From Nonomuraea coxensis DSM 45129 (GTDB lineage: Bacteria > Actinomycetota > Actinomycetes > Streptosporangiales > Streptosporangiaceae), in NCBI RefSeq assembly GCF_019397265.1, contig NZ_CP068985.1:6626001-6690000 (forward strand): 64,000 nucleotides of DNA, read 5' to 3'. Positions 61,325-64,000 of the stretch are shown here, piece by piece (positions within the stretch are counted from its first letter, which is position 1; each line of letters begins with the position of its first letter). Made by a program: the position numbers and the translations under genes. The notes under the pieces are model-generated. The model was not told the DNA's origin and ran no database searches. It saw only the letters and a list, made by a program, of their open reading frames with translations.

Positions 61325-62229
61325 CGCTGTCGCAGGAGGAGCTGGCCGAGGAGCTGAGCGACGGCGGCGCGGCGCGGGTCCCCTCGCGGCTGCGGGTGGT
61401 GGCCGGGCGGTTCTTCCGCTCCCGGCAGGGGGTCGCGGGCTTCGCGGTGCTGGCGGCGATGTTCCTGCTGGCCTTCGCCGGGCCGCTGGTCAGCCGGTGG
61501 AGCTACACCGACAAGGATTTCACCGCGTTCCTGCGGCCGCCCTCCGCCGAGCACTGGTTCGGAACGCTCCAGACGGGCGCCGACGTCTTCGCCCTCACCC
61601 TTCGCGGCATGCAGAAGTCGCTGGTGGTGGGCCTGCTGGCGGCGCTGGTCTCCACGGCGCTCGCGGCCCTCGCCGGCGCGTTCGCCGGCTACTTCCTGGG
61701 CTGGACCGACCGCGTGCTGAGCTGGGTGACCGACCTGCTGCTCGTGCTGCCCGCCTTCCTCGTGCTGGCGATCATGTCGCCGCTGTTCGGGGCCGGGCAG
61801 TGGGTGCTGTTCGTCGTCATGCTGGCGCTGTTCCTGTGGATGGTGACGTCCAAGGTGGTCAGGGGCATGACGATCTCGCTGAAGGAGCGGGAGTTCATCC
61901 AGGCCGCCCGCTACATGGGGGTGCCGCCGGTGCGCATCGTCTTCCGGCACGTGATCCCCAACCTGTCGTCGCTGCTCATCGTGGACGCCACGCTCAACGT
62001 CAGCGCGGCGATCCTGACGGAGACGTCGCTGTCCTACTTCGGGTTCGGCATCCAGCCGCCCGACGTGTCGTTCGGCACGCTGATCGCCGACGGGTCGAGA
62101 ACGGCCATGTACGCGCCGTGGACGTTCTGGTTCGTGGCCGGGCTGCTGGTGGTCACGGTGCTCGCGGTCAACCTCGTCGGCGACGCGCTGCGCGACGCGT
62201 TCGACCCGGCGGCGAGGAGGGCGCGATGA
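61321..62229 (+). CDS. oligopeptide/dipeptide ABC transporter permease (DppC type)
   Basis: A 302-residue permease, the partner of the DppB-like subunit. The N-terminal cytoplasmic extension, the WFGTLQTGADVFALTLRGM sequence after the first helix, and the EREFIQAARYMGVPPVRIVFRH loop (EAA motif) are typical of DppC. ATG at 61321 overlaps the dppB-like stop, and the stop overlaps the ATPase start (ATGA), so translation is coupled. Confidence 0.88.
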   Translation: MTLSQEELAEELSDGGAARVPSRLRVVAGRFFRSRQGVAGFAVLAAMFLLAFAGPLVSRWSYTDKDFTAFLRPPSAEHWFGTLQTGADVFALTLRGMQKSLVVGLLAALVSTALAALAGAFAGYFLGWTDRVLSWVTDLLLVLPAFLVLAIMSPLFGAGQWVLFVVMLALFLWMVTSKVVRGMTISLKEREFIQAARYMGVPPVRIVFRHVIPNLSSLLIVDATLNVSAAILTETSLSYFGFGIQPPDVSFGTLIADGSRTAMYAPWTFWFVAGLLVVTVLAVNLVGDALRDAFDPAARRAR

Positions 62230-64000
62230 GACCGGTCCTGGAGGTCACCGACCTCGGCGTCACCTTCGGCGGCGTGCCCGCGGTGCGGGGCGTCGGCTAC
62301 GCGGTGCGGCCCGGCGAGGTGCTGGCCATCGTCGGCGAGTCGGGGTCGGGCAAGTCCGTCACCTCGGCGGCCGTCATGGGCCTGCTGCCGCCGGGAGCGC
62401 GCGTCACCGGGTCGGTGCGGCTGCACGGCAAGGAGCTGATCGGCGCGCCCGCCCGCGAGCTCGACGCGCTGCGCGGCCGGACGATCTCCATGGTGTTCCA
62501 GGACCCGCTGTCGGCGCTCACGCCGGTCTACCGGGTGGGCGACCAGATCGCGGAGGCCGTGCGCGTGCACCAGCGCGTCAGCAAGGAAGACGCCCTGGTC
62601 AAGGCGGTGGAGCTGCTGGAGCTGGTCGGCATCCCGCGGCCGGACGAGCGGGCGCTCGCCTTCCCGCACGAGTTCTCCGGCGGCATGCGGCAGCGCGTCA
62701 TGATCGCGATGGCGATCGCCAACGACCCCGACGTGATCATCTGCGACGAGCCGACCACCGCGCTCGACGTCACCGTCCAGGCGCAGGTGCTGGAGGTGCT
62801 GAAGACGGCGCAGCGCAGGACCGGCGCGGCGATCGTCATGATCACGCACGATCTCGGGGTGGTGGCCGGCTTCGCCGACCGGGTGCTCGTCATGTACGCC
62901 GGCCGCCCCGTCGAGGTCGGCGCCGTCGACGACGTCTACTACCGGCCGCGCATGCCCTACACCGCGGGCCTGCTGGCCTCGGTGCCGCGGGTGGACCACG
63001 ACGGCGGGCGGCTGCTGCCGATCGAGGGCAGCCCGCCCTCCCCCGGCGCTCTTCCGCCCGGCTGCCCGTTCGCGCCGCGCTGCCCCCTGCGCGTGGCCGC
63101 CTGCGACGAGCGCGAGCCCCCGCTGTACGAGGTCGGCGAGGGGCACCGCGCGGCGTGCATCCGCTGGGAGGAGGTCCGCCCCGCCGTCCGGCCCGTCGTC
63201 CGCGCCGAGCCCGCCGGGCCGGGCGGGGACGGCGGCGCGGACGACGCCGGGCTTCCCGCCGCGCGGGCGCGGCACCGGCGGACGGTGCTGGAGGTCAGCG
63301 GCCTGGTCAAGGACTACCCGCTGGTCAAGGGCGCGGTGTTCAGGCGGCGGGTGGGCACCGTGCACGCGGTGGCCGGGGTCGGCTTCGACATCCGCGAGGG
63401 CGAGACGCTGGGCCTGGTCGGCGAGTCGGGCAGCGGCAAGACCACGACGCTGACCCAGATCCTGGAGCTGGCCGCCCCGCAGGCCGGGCGCATCGTCGTG
63501 CTCGGCCGCGACACCTCGCGGCTCGGCCGGGGCGAGCGCACCGCGATCCGGCGCGACCTCCAGGTGGTCTTCCAGGACCCGCTGGCCTCGCTCGACCCGC
63601 GCATGACCGTCCACGACATCGTGGCCGAGCCGCTGCGCGCGCACGGGCAGCGGCAGCCGGGCCGGCGGGTGGCCGAGCTGCTGGCGCTGGTCGGGCTGGA
63701 GCCCGGGCACGCGGCCCGCTACCCGCAGGACTTCTCCGGCGGGCAGCGGCAGCGCGTCGGCATCGCGCGGGCGCTCGCGCTGGAGCCCCGGCTGCTGGTG
63801 CTGGACGAGCCGGTCTCGGCGCTGGACGTGTCGATCCAGGCCGGGGTGATCAACCTGCTCGGCGCGCTGCGGGCCAGGCTCGGGCTGTCCTACCTGTTCG
63901 TGGCGCACGACCTGGCCGTGGTGCGGCATCTGGCCGACCGGGTGGCGGTGATGCACCTCGGCAGGATCGCCGAGATCGGCCGGGTCGACGCCGTCTACCG
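62226..64000 (+). CDS. fused dipeptide ABC transporter ATPases (DppD-DppF), cut by the window end
   Basis: At least 591 codons, open to the last base, so the 3' end is missing. Two ABC ATPase halves are fused. Walker A is GESGSGKS (Lys43) and GESGSGKT (Lys405), signatures are FSGGMRQRV and FSGGQRQRV, and Walker B is IICDEPTTALDV and LVLDEPVSALDV. Between them is the oligopeptide-type cysteine-rich C-terminal region (GCPFAPRCPL with a later Cys). The missing end should carry the second C-terminal region. The fused form energises the two permeases; the imported peptide or sugar acid is unknown. Confidence 0.9.
   Translation, partial: MRPVLEVTDLGVTFGGVPAVRGVGYAVRPGEVLAIVGESGSGKSVTSAAVMGLLPPGARVTGSVRLHGKELIGAPARELDALRGRTISMVFQDPLSALTPVYRVGDQIAEAVRVHQRVSKEDALVKAVELLELVGIPRPDERALAFPHEFSGGMRQRVMIAMAIANDPDVIICDEPTTALDVTVQAQVLEVLKTAQRRTGAAIVMITHDLGVVAGFADRVLVMYAGRPVEVGAVDDVYYRPRMPYTAGLLASVPRVDHDGGRLLPIEGSPPSPGALPPGCPFAPRCPLRVAACDEREPPLYEVGEGHRAACIRWEEVRPAVRPVVRAEPAGPGGDGGADDAGLPAARARHRRTVLEVSGLVKDYPLVKGAVFRRRVGTVHAVAGVGFDIREGETLGLVGESGSGKTTTLTQILELAAPQAGRIVVLGRDTSRLGRGERTAIRRDLQVVFQDPLASLDPRMTVHDIVAEPLRAHGQRQPGRRVAELLALVGLEPGHAARYPQDFSGGQRQRVGIARALALEPRLLVLDEPVSALDVSIQAGVINLLGALRARLGLSYLFVAHDLAVVRHLADRVAVMHLGRIAEIGRVDAVY

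Noticed and set aside
62034..63956. 640-residue minus-strand open frame under the ABC ATPase gene
   Set aside because: The plus strand encodes clear Walker and signature motifs; the antisense frame shows none.

Overview
The window is chromosomal DNA of very high GC with many GTG starts, 4-bp stop/start overlaps and stem-loop terminators without long T-tracts. It encodes a mycothiol-dependent maleylpyruvate isomerase-type enzyme, a PucR-type FasR regulator beside fabD-fabH-acpP-fabF, a principal sigma factor of HrdB/SigA type, DUF3145 and DUF5998 proteins and a separate ParE/ParC topoisomerase IV. Together these indicate a sporulating-type actinomycete. My best guess is Streptosporangiales (Nonomuraea-like); this rests on recalled gene content, not on a search.

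Layout. 1-5.5 kb: the 3' end of the isomerase gene, a WYL regulator, a small secreted four-cysteine protein, a PHP-domain protein, and a trio (DUF1190-like, glutathionylspermidine synthase-like ATP-grasp, DUF350) resembling enterobacterial yjfM-yjfC-yjfL. 5.6-11.8 kb: fasR, then the type II fatty-acid synthase operon fabD-fabH-acpP-fabF ending in an accD6-type carboxyltransferase, closed by two strong hairpins; DUF3145 converges on it. 12.5-17.2 kb: a cytoplasmic subtilisin-like protease, an ECF-like sigma factor, a translationally coupled small protein and a TPR-CHAT protease. This looks like a self-contained proteolysis/sigma signalling module and is the most system-like locus here. 17.2-28.2 kb: sulfurtransferase, phosphodiesterase, DUF5998, a GNAT/NDP-forming acyl-CoA synthetase fusion (Pat), a PfkB kinase, a RecQ helicase with a phosphoribosyltransferase-like tail, a lipoprotein and a TauD dioxygenase.

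28.3-45.2 kb: parC and parE (facing each other about 6 kb apart) bracket a GH13 enzyme, a secreted multidomain GH3 beta-glucosidase with a LacI-type operator and a TTA codon, a VOC protein and a beta-carbonic anhydrase. Then come a DUF7455 protein, a GNAT, yaaA, the principal sigma factor, and a PAS-PAS-GAF-SpoIIE phosphatase. 45.4-64 kb: an HhH-GPD protein, two hypotheticals, the 5-oxoprolinase operon pxpABC, a PhzF protein, the soluble transhydrogenase sthA, a DoxX protein, an MFS exporter, a TPR membrane protein, a haloalkane dehalogenase-like hydrolase, a membrane-anchored protein with two near-identical CbxX-type AAA+ domains, and an oligopeptide-type ABC operon cut by the window end.

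Most genes are housekeeping or conserved actinobacterial genes. I see no insertion sequence, prophage, CRISPR array, rRNA or tRNA. Function calls come from reading motifs by eye; start codons were chosen by ribosome-binding sites and recalled family N-termini.
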